Source: Magnaporthiopsis rhizophila (taxonomy: Eukaryota; Ascomycota; Sordariomycetes; Magnaporthales; Magnaporthaceae). Taken from it: 64,000 nucleotides of DNA. The DNA lies in contig PYSS01000029.1 of NCBI GenBank assembly GCA_003049465.1, positions 124,001 through 188,000 of the forward strand, in the 5' to 3' direction. The notes beneath the pieces were generated by a model. It did not search any database. It saw only the letters and a list, made by a program, of their open reading frames with translations, and was not told where the DNA came from. This document shows, piece by piece, positions 35,226-46,469 of the stretch (its first letter is position 1; every line of letters begins with the position of its first letter). A program made the translations under genes and the position numbers.

Positions 35226-36799
35226 CCAGCGACTTTCAATTTGGAGGCCTTCGTCTTTATTCGGCTCAACGTTCCCTTTTGGGGGGGCTCCCTTCCGGTG
35301 AATCAGCCCCATCCCATCCGCCACAATCACATCCCTCCAATAAATTCAGCCACCCGATGGCAAACAAGAGGCAACACATGCAAGGATTATCCGGGGTACC
35401 GAGGGGTGCTATCATTCTACATACGTGCGTTATTGTCTTGCATCACGTTTCACAACAGCCAGACCGCGCAGACCGGGAAAAGGCGTACCACAAGTACATT
35501 GGTCAAAGAAGAAAAAAACAAAGGGGGCCTGGGCCGTGCTGGGTCATTCTGGCCACAATCGAGCGTTGCCGATCACCGTATCCACCAGTTCTTGGAGGGG
35601 CTTTTGCTTGCTTGCTGGATTTTGCCCCTCTTTCCTTCCCCTCCCATCTTATGAGTGGCGGATCACGCATTGACGATTGATGAAAGGGAAGCATCGTCAC
35701 CGCCAGACAGAAAGGGTTTCCGACATTCGGGGTCTGGCCCTGCTACGCCCAAGGCGGTCTAGCTCAATCTAGACAAAATCCCCCATTCGCACACCGCACC
35801 TCGGCATCAAATCTGGGCCAGGCGACACAGAACACGAATCGAGCGGTGTCCTTGTCGGTGACAATTTCACGTTTCGGCCCTGACAAAAAGGCCGAAGCCG
35901 TTTTTTTAGGCTCGGGAAAGCCGCTCATTTGACGGGTCCAATGTGGTGGGGCTATCCCTGCCAGGTGGGGATTCCACTTTTAACCTCGCCGTCGTCCACG
36001 TGACTTGGACAACCCAAATTTGATGTCGACCTCGTTCAAAGTTCCGAGGTCGCCCGGTGAATAAAAACAAGACGGACCGTCGTGGAAACGACGTCGGTCG
36101 CGTTGCTATCTGTCGGCCACCGCCATTCCATGTTTGTGTCTCGACCTTCATCCGGATGGCTTAAGCCCAGCGTCGAGCATGGAGCCCCTCGTCCGTGACT
36201 GACTACAAAACCTCGAGCCGAGGGACCAAATATTGAGCCTTGCCTAGACATCAAGAAATGGCCTTCTGGGCAAATAGCTGCAGCCGCCATGAGAGTCTTT
36301 ACTCAAGAACCAAGGTCCCCAGCAGATCGGATGCGGCCCGTCCCACAAGGCAGCTGTGCAGATATGGATCCGCAAATAAAACCCAGAGAGTATTCATGGC
36401 ACGTCAGCTGCAAAGTAGATCCCTGCAGCCTCGGAGATCCCGCGATATCGATCGGGCATGACGTACCTAGGACATACGGGCATTAGCTGCTGGCTGCTAT
36501 GGAAATCCCGAGAGTCAGTCGTATTCTCTGGCACTGTCGTGTGTGGCCTATTCCTTTATTCCTCGGCACGCAACCACTGGCAAAGTGCGGCTCAAAGCTT
36601 GTTTGTTTCGATACATCGTTGTTAACCCGTGCTATTAAAACTTGACAAGACGCTGTTTCCCCCGGTTCATAATGTCGAAGGAACAGGATAAGTACGTTCA
36701 GGCTCTTCCGGGACTTGCTTCAGGGCCTTACCGGCCCAGGCGAGCTTCCGCCGCCAATGCTTGCAGACCAGAAGTAATTCCCGGGTCGGAACAAAGCGC

Positions 36800-36892
36800 C
36801 TTATCTTGCCCTCGGCCCGGAAGTTGAGCTTGTAGTCCAGGGCGACCAGCAGGCCCGTGACGAAGGTGCGCAGTGAGCGTCGTCGTTGATGA
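36800..36892 (-). pseudogene. Possible fragment of an ABC1/ADCK-family kinase-like gene
   Basis: The minus strand encodes RRSLRTFVTGLLVALDYKLN followed by FRAEGKI. This resembles the hydrophobic segment ahead of the KxGQ motif in mitochondrial ABC1/ADCK (Mcp2-like) proteins. The resemblance stops there: the KxGQ, ATP-binding and catalytic blocks are not found on either side, and the frame ends at a stop about 40 codons further on. If real, it is a remnant of a lost or duplicated gene. The match is from memory of the family and short, so confidence is limited. Confidence 0.35.
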
Positions 36893-37022
36893 TGGGAGCA
36901 TTTTTTTTTGGCGGCCGGGGCGGGAAGTAGACGAGCCGGAATAGTCTGCCGGGCCGAGACCCGGGCGCTATTTCGCCCTGTGGCAGCGGTTGAATGCTTT
37001 TAGAGCCGGAATCTTGGTGCAA

Positions 37023-38340
37023 GTTACTTGGGTCGTGGAGACTTGCATTCGCTGCTCGGGGAACAATCCCGTGGGCGTACGCGTGTGCCTTGGCCAGCTC
37101 ATTCTCGGATGCGGTCGGTTGTCCCTTATAGGTCTGCCGTGGCGGCTGCTAGTTTGGGGGCCGGTCGGGGTGCGTCGAAGCGGGAGTGGGAGCTTTCCCC
37201 GTCAAAGACGATAAGCTGGGGTAATGGATGTGGCTAGTAGCTGCTGAAGTAATGTTGTTTTATAAAAATGAGAAGGAGAAAAAGAAAGCTGTTTCCAACT
37301 CGAAAGCTGCCGCTCGTTTCTAAAGTCTTCTATTATGGCTAATAGCGCAATGCTGTCATGTCATTGTACGGAGCAAACACATCGTCGTACACTGGGCCGC
37401 GTCCGCGAGAAGCCGTAAGTACTAGTATGGACTCGATGCTTGTGGGTGCCTCGTGTGCGTGGCCGCGTAAAGCCGGATACACAGTCGGAGATACCGACTT
37501 CACAAGAGCACGGAAAATGAACGAGTGGTCTGGCGGTGTGGCCGGTGAATTAATGATGTATCTGTAAGGGATGGGGATCTTTTTATATCAGATAGGCAAA
37601 GATTCGCTCATGGGCAAACGACAAACCCGAGTGACTCTTGGAAAAGAGTGGTAAGTCCCACTGGAGAGAGAGCCCTGCAACAACTGTTTAGCATGGATGG
37701 GATCTTCCAGTCAGAGCCGCCAAGGCTTCTAGAACTTTTATAAAATATCTGGGACAGCCAAAGCATGCGCAACAAGGCTTCTCACACTGTCTCTCCCTAT
37801 TTCCTTTCCTATTTTCTTTCTGCCCGCCTCAACATGCCACGCTGATCCCACCTATTCCCAGCCCAGAACACAATCCCCCGTGCAAGTCACTCAGTGGCGC
37901 CAGCCAGCCGGGCTTGACGGCGGCCTCTCCACCGCTTTTATAGCTTCCGTCACTCCCTCCCTTGTGACAATCGATGGAACGGGCTACTCTACGTATTGAA
38001 AGCAAACCAACGGCGTTATCGCACTAAAAAGCGGAGTAGGGTTGGTCCCTGAGTTCTTTTAATCGTGAACCGATATCTACCATGAAATAATCACAACGGA
38101 AAAACAAAAAGCTTCTAAGCCGACTCCGTTGTAGCCGTTTAAGCAAAAAACCCCGTCTTAACTCCGACATGCGACGTGAAAGAAGCATGCGCTCCGATGA
38201 TGTGTGTTGAAACCGTGAGAGAAGGCAAGATTAAAAAGACTCAGCCACTGCAAATTTTGGAAACTTTTGCCGACAGAAACCAGAGAGAAAAAAAAGAAAC
38301 GATAAAGTGTTGAAAACATAACTCCAGTCAGCGTACACCT
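37023..38340. other. Intergenic region at the 3' side of GCV2
   Basis: No gene recognised. Plus-strand TATAAAAT at about 37739 followed by a C/T-rich stretch and CAACATG (about 37833) looks like a fungal core promoter, but the reading frame stops after three codons. Confidence 0.45.
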
Positions 38341-39276
38341 CTACTTGGTCTCACTCGTCTGCACCGACGAGATATCATGACCGCCCGTCGTGTCCTCAAC
38401 CGGCGGGCATGTGCAAAACAGGTTCAGATCGCCGTGCGTGTCGTCCACCCTGGCCACCGAGGGCCAAAACTTCTTCTCGCGCAGCCAGGGCAGCGGGTAC
38501 GCGGCCTTGTCGCGCGAGTAGGGCCTGTCCCACTGCGCGCCGCCGTCGCCGTCGCCCGAGATGATGTCGTGGAGCGGGTGTGGCGCCATCTTGAGCACGT
38601 TGCCCTCGCGCGGCTGGCTGCCCTCCTCGACCTCGCGGATCTCGGCCCGGATGGCGATGAGGGCGTCGGCGAACCGGTCCAGCTCCTCGAGGCTCTCGCT
38701 CTCGGTCGGCTCGATCATGAGCGTGCCCGCGACGGGGAAGCTCATGGTGGGCGCGTGGAAGCCGTAGTCCTGCAACCGCTTGGCGATGTCGATCACCTCG
38801 ACCCCGGCCGTCTCCTTAAAGGGCCGCGCGTCCAGGATGAACTCGTGCGCGCACCGGCCCTGGTCGTTGGTGTACAAGATCGGGTAGTGGGGTTTCAGCC
38901 GCGCCAGGAGGTAGTTGGCGTTCAGCAGCGTCACCTCCGTTGCCTGCTTGAGGCCGTCGGCGCCTGTTTTTGGGGTTAAAGGAAGGCAAGGTTAGCTATT
39001 GTCCGACTTCCGTCTTGCTTTTTCACGGATTCTCAATGATGAGCCAGTCACCACTTACCCATCAAGGCGTTGTAGGCCCAGCTGATTGGCAGCACGGACG
39101 CGTTTCCGAACTTGAAGCCGCTGATGGCCGTCTTCCTGCTCTGGCCCTCCAGGTCCAGGTGCTTCTTGGCACAGATGGGCCCGGCACCGGGGCCGCCGCC
39201 GCCGTGGGGGATACAGAAGGTCTTGTGCAGGTTGAGGTGGCAGACGTCGGCGCCGATGCCGCCGGGCGAGCAGAGA

Positions 39277-39311
<35 letters not shown>

Positions 39312-41780
39312 GACCTGGCCTCCGTGCTCGTGCACAATGTCGCAGACCTCCTTGATGCGTGGCTCGAAGACTCCGAAGGTGCTGGGGTACGTCACCATGA
39401 TGGCGCCCAGCTCGTCGCGGTGCTGCGCGCATTTGGCCCGCAGGTCCTCGACGTCGAGATTGCCCGTCTTGGCGTCGCACTTGATGGGGACTACGCGCAT
39501 GCCCGCCATAGCGGCCGAGGCTGGGTTGGTGCCGTGGGCTGAGACGGGGATCAGGCAGATGTCGCGGTTGCCCTGGTTGTTGTGTTTGTGGTAGTCTCGG
39601 ATAGCTCGTAGGCCCGCGAACTCGCCCTGCGCGCCCGAGTTCGGTTCCAGCCAGCAACTGTCCATCCCGGTGATGGCTTGCAGCTGCTTCGAGAGGGCCT
39701 CTGTGAGGATGGTGTAGCCCTTGCTTTGTGGCTTGGATGCTTTTGGATGGAGATTGGCAAATCCGGGGAGAGTCAGCAGCGACATTTCAACCGATCCGTT
39801 CAGCTTCATGGTGCAGGATCCCAGCGGGATCATGGAGTGGACCAAGGAGAGATCCTTGGACTGCAGATGGTGGATGTATCGCATCATCTCCGTTTCGGAC
39901 TGGTGGGAGTTGAAGACGGGATGTTGCAGGTAGGCCGACGTCCGGTGGAACTCGGGGAATGCAGCCACGTTGACACTCTTGGCTCCAGCCTCCATGGTCT
40001 CTTGCTTGAGCACTGTTACGGCTTCGTGTGCTTGATCTGGGCCACGCGTGTGTCTGATGAGAGCCCGGATGACGCGATCAAGGTTGTCCACCGTGGTGGC
40101 TTCATCCAGCGTAAGTACGATGGTTGAGTCGGACACACGGGGTACGACACAGAGCGAGTTTTTCGATGCTTTTGCGAAGAGGTCGACATCGGGCATCTTC
40201 AGCCAGACTGTGTCCCAACCCTCGCGCGTAACCTCGATACCCAGGCTCCTGGCGGCCCCGGCGAGAAAGCTCGCCTTGGATCTGATGCTCTCGGCGATCG
40301 CCTTGAGCCCCTGCGGGCCGTGGTAGACGGCGTACATGGCGCTCACGTTGGCTGGCAGCGCCTGCGCGGTGCAGACGTTGCTCGTGGCCTTCTCGCGGCG
40401 GATGTGCTGCTCGCGCGTCTGGAGGGCCAGCCTCAGGGCGCGGCCACCAAGCCGGTCCTTGGACACGCCGACCAGACGGCCCGGGATCTTGCGCTTGTAC
40501 TTATCGGCCACGGCAAAGAAGGCCGCATGCGGCCCGCCAAAGCCCAGGGGAACGCCGAACCTCTGGGAGCTGCCAAAGGCAATGTCGGCACCCCACTCCC
40601 CAGGAGGCGTGTAGAGGGTCAGCGCCATCAGCTCCGTGGCGCAGCTGAGCAGTGCACCCTGCTCGTGCACGATCTTGGCCACTTCGCGGTAGTCGTTGAG
40701 CTCTCCGCGATAGTCGGGGTACTGGACCATGCATCCGACCAGGTCTTCGCCCAGCTCCTGAACCCGGGCGGCAAAGCCATCGGACAGAACGTCGAGCACA
40801 TCGATTTTTATGCCGAAACCCTCGGCCCGACCGCGCATCACGTCGACGGTCCTCCTTCTCACCGCGCTGTCCACGATCATGGTCTTGCCTGGCCTTTTGG
40901 CCCGAGACGCAGGAAGGGCGTTCAGAGACAGTGTCATAGCCTCCGCCCCGGCGGTGGCCTCGTCAAGGAGACTTGCGTTCGCAATGGGTAGGGCGGTCAG
41001 ATCCGACACCATGGTCTGGAAGTTGAGGAGCGACTCCAGCCGCCCCTGGCTAATCTCAGGCTGGTACGGTGTGTAGCTGGTGTACCACGCAGGACTCTGC
41101 ACCACGTTCCGCTTGATAACCTCGGGTGTGAAGGTTCTGTAATAGCCGCCGCCGACGAAGTTTGGGAGATAGGCCCTGTTCATAAACGCCCACGTGGACC
41201 CTGTCTCTGCGATCTCGGACTCGGATGCGCCCTCAGGGAAAACACCGGTCAAGGAGCCATCATCGGCGGCTGGGTACAGCGGACGGCCGGAGAGGACGTC
41301 CGGTGGGATCACTTGCTGAACGAAGTCCGAGAGGGAGGCTGCTGGGGGGTCTAAGGCTTGAAGCATGCGCGCGACCTCGTCGTTGTTGGGGCCGATGTGG
41401 CGGCGGGCAAAGGTGTCGAGAGGATCGAGGCCCTCGAGGCGAGCAAAGGGTCTGGGTAGTACAGGGTCACCCGCAGGTTCGCCATCGTCTTTAGCTGCAC
41501 GGAAGAGTCTGCGGAAAGGCGGGAAGCGCCCTTCTATGTCCAGCCGTCTCCCCCTCCTGATCCGCTTTCCGCCCTTCTTCTGGGCAGTTTGGTCTGCACT
41601 GGCTTCGTTTTCAGGCACAGGCGAGGCGTAATGACGCCGCTGGGTTGGCGCCACGCATGTCTGGGAACCCGGGCTCCTCGGCACCAGCGCCAGCCCGGGG
41701 GCCAAAGGAACGCGGCAGCCGAGACGGCCCAGTGGGCGGCACGCAGCCAGAGCCCATGAGCTCATGGCTGCAGCGGTCAA
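38341..41780 (-). CDS. GCV2: Glycine dehydrogenase (decarboxylating), P protein, mitochondrial
   Basis: Exons 41780-39059 and 38963-38341 (complement); 1114 aa. The intron (GTAAGT/CAG) joins NALMG to ADGLKQATEVTLLNANYLL. The P protein of the glycine cleavage system decarboxylates glycine and passes the aminomethyl group to the lipoyl H protein in the mitochondrial matrix. The first 60 or so residues are rich in Ala/Arg without acidic residues, a typical targeting peptide, followed by a less conserved linker to DTFARRHIGPNNDEV where the P-protein homology starts. PLP is bound through Lys853 in HLNLHKTFCIPHGGGGPG. Both pseudo-symmetric halves are present, as in the fused eukaryotic and gamma-proteobacterial enzymes. 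It is divergent from TOM5, 1.05 kb away, with a CCAAT box between. Length fits the family, allowing for the leader. Confidence 0.96.
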
Positions 41781-42832
41781 CGCGCTGTGGACGAGCGAGC
41801 AGTAGGTCTGGTGGGGTGCTGCTGGCGAGGTCTCGTGTGCGGCGGCGAGACAATAGGGGCAAGAGGACTGATCAATTGATCAGGATGAGGTCAACACCGA
41901 GGGGCTTATCGTAGAGCCAAGCGAAGCAGGTATCTAGCTCTACACAAGCACGGTGGGAAGGGTACAAAACGGAAAGGACAGAGGAGCAGCACGAGGTGGA
42001 ACGGACGAAGTTTGTCGTAGAGCGCTAGGTACCCTAAAAAGCGACCGAGGTCGGGACAGTCTACCCTGGATACCTGAGGGACCAGACGGGCACTGGCCTT
42101 TGGAGGTGCCACTGCATGGGGGTGTTATCAGTTTGATAACGGCCGGTTTTTCCCATGTTCCTGCGTGGACGGGAAGAAAAAAAAAGTAGGGAAGGCGTGG
42201 ATACGGTCCAATCAGAACGTGTCCCTGTGCTTCGAAGGGAAATGATTTCCCTAGCACCACGCTGTGGCAAGTCTGCACGCGCTCGGGATGCCGCCTGGGG
42301 CTCTCCGGCGCGATATGGGATGGGAAACTAAGGTAAAGGGAGTCCGACGGACAACTTGTTGCGGCGGGAAACTTGGGACTGCTGTGGGAGGGCGGTGGCC
42401 CACATGCCTCCCCGATAACGGCCATTCTTGATCCAAAGGCTGGGAGGGACAATCATGTGACAGTGAATCGTAGTGCGAATTGGCTCCATTATCAGACCGG
42501 TCGTTTGCGCGGGAACGGACGGGCATCGACGTCACTCGTGTTGAGATAATGAATGGATGATATCGGATGGCTGGCGGGGCTTCCATGCCTTGCAAAAATC
42601 GGTTATTTTTCGGCCTGCCACAGTTGTGGCTGGGTCCCTCAATCACAGCCACTCGGGATACATTGTTATCGATTGGGTACAGCTCCAAAAATTTCGAGCT
42701 GTTCGCGCCGCCCAAATGCCTGGATGGTAGACAAACACCCCCCAAAGCAGCTGTGGTATTGTCACCAGTTACCCGACACGCGCACAAACAAGACATAAAA
42801 TATCAACTGAAGCAACTAGTTGCTCGCTCGCC
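41781..42832. other. Divergent promoter region of GCV2 and TOM5
   Basis: About 1.05 kb between two genes for mitochondrial proteins. Contains one CCAATCA element. No other gene is recognised; the open frames here overlap one another. Confidence 0.6.
42208..42212 (+). promoter_or_regulatory. CCAAT box between GCV2 and TOM5
   Basis: GGTCCAATCAG matches the CCAATSA core recognised by the fungal Hap/CBC complex, which controls many mitochondrial genes. It lies about 430 bp from the GCV2 start and 620 bp from TOM5. Occupancy is inference. Confidence 0.4.
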
Positions 42833-43189
42833 ATGTTTGGAGGACCTGGATGTACGTTTCTTCCCGCAGACCTTGCAGCCAGCTCAGACGGACGCCAAAC
42901 CAACCCACTGACCTTCCACCGCTCGCTCCTTTCCAGTCGCCCCGCCGCAGTTCTCCGAGGAGGAGATGCGCCAGCTCGAGGACGAGGCCACATTTACCGT
43001 CCAGCGCTTCATCGCGACCAGCGTCTTTCTCTACTTCTGTAAGACCCGGCGCCCGAACGTTTTTCTTTTTTCTTTTTCTTTTCATTTTATGTTTTCTGCA
43101 GGGTCCTGTTTGAGTCGTGCGCTAACACGGCGTTTGCTGCCTGACAAACAGCCCCTTTTGCCATTGACGCCATCTCGAGGATTTTTTGA
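42833..43189 (+). CDS. TOM5: Tom5, small subunit of the mitochondrial outer-membrane translocase
   Basis: Three exons: 42833-42851, 42937-43038, 43152-43189; 52 aa. Reading across the two introns (GTACGT/CAG and GTAAGA/CAG, the latter with CTGAC ahead of the acceptor) gives MFGGPGFAPPQFSEEEMRQL, then an acidic segment EDEATFTVQRF and a hydrophobic stretch IATSVFLYFSPFAIDAI ending SRIF. Fungal Tom5 proteins have this size and plan: MFGG start, acidic cytosolic N-terminus, one C-terminal transmembrane anchor with a proline. Tom5 helps hand preproteins from receptors to the Tom40 pore and supports TOM assembly. The gene is too short and too divided to appear as an open frame. Phase agreement at both junctions and exact family length make the model strong. 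Confidence 0.9.
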
Positions 43190-43833
43190 GGATCTAGTAG
43201 CCTAGAGCCCCTTCAAGCCTGGGCCCCTCAATCTATTGTCCTCTCTATCTCCTCGCCGAAAAGGTCCGCTTGGAAAACAGCAAGAATTGACCTGGGGGAA
43301 GAAACCCCCTGGAGGCCGAGCAGATTCGCTGCCACTACCATCCACTCCAACCACGCAATGTGCGTGTGCATATAATACCCACCGGACCAAGCATCAGTTT
43401 CGGCGTTTATCCAGGGACAGGGGAATAATCCGGATACCGTATTCCTCTGCGGGGGCGACGATAGGCTGTACATTACCACTCTACGGGGCACCCACCATAC
43501 CGTTTGCTCTTTCGAGAATCTCTCTCGCTCCCAGGGGTTTTATTCTCCCGGGGAAATCAGATCCCCTCATGCACGCGATATCCTGAGCTCTTCAACCCAT
43601 GACCATATGGTCCAAACCCACATTAAATAATCCGGCCCCGATCACGCGCCAACAGCTGGCGACCTGAGCCTACAAACTAGATGGTACAATACGTATCTAA
43701 AAGCGCCGGGTATGCAAGTGAAATAAGAAAAAAAGTGAAACATCTCGCTTTGTTCCCCACCTTTTACCCTGCATGATGCCAAAAAAGCGGAAATCGGTCA
43801 CGCCAGAGACCCTGTTCGACCCTCAAACTTGGG
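43190..43833. other. Convergent 3' region between TOM5 and NUP57
   Basis: About 640 bp holding the two 3' ends; no gene seen. Confidence 0.6.
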
Positions 43834-45066
43834 TCATGACTTTGATACGGGCGTGCTCTGTTTCTCCCACTCTTCGAAGTCCTTCTTGACAAGCTCCAGT
43901 TCCTTCTTTAAGTGTTGTATTTGCTTCTCGTAGTCCTCGAGAATCTGCAGATACGCGTCGGCGTTAGCAAGAACGAATCATGGTATATCAGCAGGGGACA
44001 TTGCCCATGCGACTCCGCGATGGGGTAGAATCGAAAAACAAACATACCTTCTTCGCCTTCGCCTCAACCTCCTCTCCCAAGCCTCCCTGGTCGGTACTGA
44101 GCGCGCCCTTGCCGATCTCGGCCTGGAGCGACTCGGCGTAGTCTCGCAGCGTGATGAGACGGCTCCACAGCTCCTCCATGCGGGCGGCGAGGGCGGGGTC
44201 TTGGGCGCCGCGCTCGAGGGCGGCCAGCTTGGCGCCCAGGTCGTCCTCGTCGCCGCTAAGGGCGTATCCCCTGTTCCGGAGGACCTGGACGCGTGCGGCG
44301 AGGGCGAGCGAGCGACGGCGCAGCTCGGCGTGGCGGCGGCGGGCGGCCAGGCTGCGCACCGAGGTCTCGAGGTCGTGGCGCGACAGGATGGCGTCAAGCG
44401 ACGCGTTGATCTCATGCAGGCGTTGATTGAATTGACCCACGGCGAGCCGCTGTGCGTTGAGCCGCTGCGCGAGTGCTTGAAAGCCCACGGCGGCGACGGG
44501 GATGAAGCCTGCCGCCGGCTTGTCGGCCAGCGCGGCCTCCCAGGCCTTGGGGTCGTCGCCGGGCGCTGGGCCGTAGAAGGGGATGTGGGACTCGTCAACC
44601 TTATTGTAGAAGTACGTTCTGAACTCGCAGGCCGGGTTTGCAGGGTCCCACTTGTTCGTGATCGCCTGCATTTGCTCTGGGATCGATTTCTGGTCTGTTC
44701 GAGCGGCGGCGATATAAGTTAGCTGTCTTGCCGCGGCGAATCGAAGGTCCACGAGCACGCGTCGGATGCTGCTGATCGGTTTCTTTCACGAAGCAGTTGG
44801 GCCGCGCGGAGTCACTCACGAGTTGACAAGCTACCCGGCTTCCATAATGAGTTGCCCAGTTGTGACTGTTGCAGTAGGCCCGCCTGCTGCTGTTGCTGCT
44901 GCTGTTGGAGCTGTTGCTGTTGCTGCTGTTGGAGCTGTTGCTGTTGCTGCTGTTGGAGCTGTTGCTGTTGCTGCTGTTGTTGCTGTTGCGCCTGCTGTTG
45001 CTGGCCGCCAAATAGAGACGAGGTGCCCGTGGCGGCGGGCTGTGCCGTCGCCCCAAAGAGCGGCAT
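43834..45066 (-). CDS. NUP57: Nucleoporin Nup57/Nup54, central channel subunit
   Basis: Exons 45066-44820, 44694-44048, 43944-43834 (complement); 334 aa. Introns GTGAGT/CAG (with CTAAC) and GTATGT/CAG join GSLST to HQKSIPEQM and EAKAKK to ILEDYEKQI. Nup57/54 forms the Nsp1(p62)-Nup49(p58)-Nup54 coiled-coil trimer lining the nuclear pore channel. The N-terminus starts MPLFGATAQPAATGTSSLFG, with only two FG dipeptides, then runs into a Gln-rich tract of about 40 residues encoded by repeated CAG/CAA units. From about residue 75 the conserved Nup54 region begins (NSLWKPGSLS, MQAITNKWDPANPACEF, TYFYNKV), followed by Leu/Ala/Arg-rich heptads (about 165-300) and a final charged helix ending EEWEKQSTPVSKS. 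It diverges from nuo20.8 across a 633-bp promoter. Confidence 0.92.
44876..45003. repeat. CAG/CAA repeat inside NUP57
   Basis: On the plus strand GCTGTTGCTGCTGTTGGA-type units recur about three times, coding on the minus strand for Gln runs each broken by a single Leu. The regular spacing suggests expansion of a 24-30 bp unit as well as codon slippage. Confidence 0.85.
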
Positions 45067-45699
45067 GATGAGCGCGCTAGATATAGTCGCGCGGCAGTAA
45101 AAAAAAAAAAAGGCGCGGTAGAAGCAATTTGCAGGAGAATTTGCGATTTCTCTGGTACCGGAAGCGATGGCAATGCGCTCGTGGCTCGGCTGTGGTGCTC
45201 GGGCGAGTATCTCGAAGGGTCGGCGCGTCTCTGGTGGGCGGTAGCGCGTCAACGAAGCGGCGAGGCTGCTCGCAAAAATTAGGTTGCGTCTCCTTCAACT
45301 CGCACTGGAGGTAGAGGGTCCAAGGATTGCTGCGGAGGCGGCTCAGATCGCAGGCCAGATGCAAGGCTACCTGACGCTGTGGGGAAGAATCAGTGGCGGC
45401 TGGAGGAGGAGGAAGCGGAATGGACAAAACAAGCGGCGACTGGGGGAGCAATGCCAAAGAGAGAAAAAAAAGAGGGACCGTGCTCGGCGAAAGCTCCAAC
45501 AGCTATCAGCCCGGCTCCATGTTATTGGCTGCTCACCCCCGCTCCTGCGCTCCAGTCAGCCTGCGGGCCAATGAGACACCCCACATTGAGACTGACCTTG
45601 CTGGGCCTCGCAACATCGTCCAACTTCCAACGAGAGCCGCCCGCCGCGCATCCCCAGCCGTCAAATCCTCGGTCGACCGTCCCACCAAAACCGCCCAAG
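45067..45699. promoter_or_regulatory. Bidirectional promoter of NUP57 and nuo20.8
   Basis: 633 bp separate the two start codons. Contains an A-rich tract (45099-45111) on the NUP57 side and two CCAAT boxes in opposite orientation near nuo20.8: ATTGG at 45524-45528 and CCAAT at 45568-45572. Such elements bind the Hap/CBC complex that drives respiratory genes. Confidence 0.55.
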
Positions 45700-46469
45700 A
45701 TGGCCGCCCGAAAGCCGGTGTAAGTTCCCCGTCCATCCCGGGTCCCGTCTGCCGCACCAATTCCCCACAGCCGCGGCGATGTCGACCCGAAAAATGCACC
45801 GCGGGCGCCGACGCAGAGAAACGATAGCGTCGGGCGGGCATGGCAAGGGCTGACCCGGCACCGTGCCGCACCCGCAGCTTCAACCAGCACGTCCTATACG
45901 ACACCACGCCGCTGCCGGACTCGATCCCCAAGGTCAAGGAGATTGGCGCCAGCTCGGCGCCCTTGCTGTCGGCCGCCTTCTTCATCGGCGCCCGGTGCCG
46001 GGACTACAACGATGATTTCATGCAGTGCAAGAACGAGAACCCCGGCGCCGGCGAGGCCAAGTGTCTGACCGAGGGCCGCAGGGTCACGCGGTGCGCCCGG
46101 AGCGTCCTCGAGGACATCAACAAGTCGTGTCTCGACGAATTCCGCAAGCACTGGCAGTGCCTCGACAACAACAACCACCAGCTATGGCAGTGCCGTGCCG
46201 ACGAGTGGAAGCTCAACAAATGCGTCTATGACAATACTGTAAGGGCCGTTCGGCCATGCGCCACGTCTTTGGCATAGATCGCTGACTGAAAGCCTTGTTG
46301 GCACGCCCTTCAGGGTCTGGAGAAGACCATTCCCGACCAGCCCAAGAACTCGACCCCGGTCCACCTCCGCCGGAAGCAGATATTCGCCCACTACCCCATC
46401 ATGCCAAACCAGAAGCCATTTATCCCGGAAAAGAAGGACGCTGCGGCCGACACACCATCGGCATCGTGA
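45700..46469 (+). CDS. nuo20.8: NADH:ubiquinone oxidoreductase 20.8 kDa subunit (NDUFA8/PGIV)
   Basis: Exons 45700-45719, 45878-46238, 46314-46469; 178 aa. The first exon codes MAARKPV up to the split valine codon; joins give MAARKPV-FNQHVLYDTTPL and CVYDNT-GLEKTIPDQP. Introns have GTAAGT and GTAAGG donors with CTGAC branch sites. NDUFA8 is an accessory subunit of respiratory complex I on the intermembrane-space face. Four CX9C motifs make two CHCH domains: CRDYNDDFMQC, CLTEGRRVTRC, CLDEFRKHWQC and CRADEWKLNKC; these cysteines are oxidised by the Mia40 import route, so no cleavable leader is expected and none is seen. The C-terminal segment FAHYPIMPNQKPFIPEKK is conserved in fungal orthologues. 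Length matches the Neurospora subunit (about 183 aa). Confidence 0.96.

Larger units (their letters stand above)
31702..36799. other. Gene-poor region upstream of CK1
   Basis: More than 5 kb without a recognisable gene. It holds the CK1 promoter and leader, an unbroken 304-codon plus-strand frame (32813-33727) with no domain, two further overlapping frames near 33589-34291, and a (GT)11 run at 35204-35225 preceded by TATAAAA at about 35155. None shows a conserved protein. Confidence 0.45.

Noticed and set aside
35172..35680. Plus frames of about 160 aa following TATAAAA at about 35155 and a GT repeat
   Set aside because: The frames begin at non-ATG codons or inside the GT repeat and encode CVCVCV-type repeat peptide; no conserved sequence.
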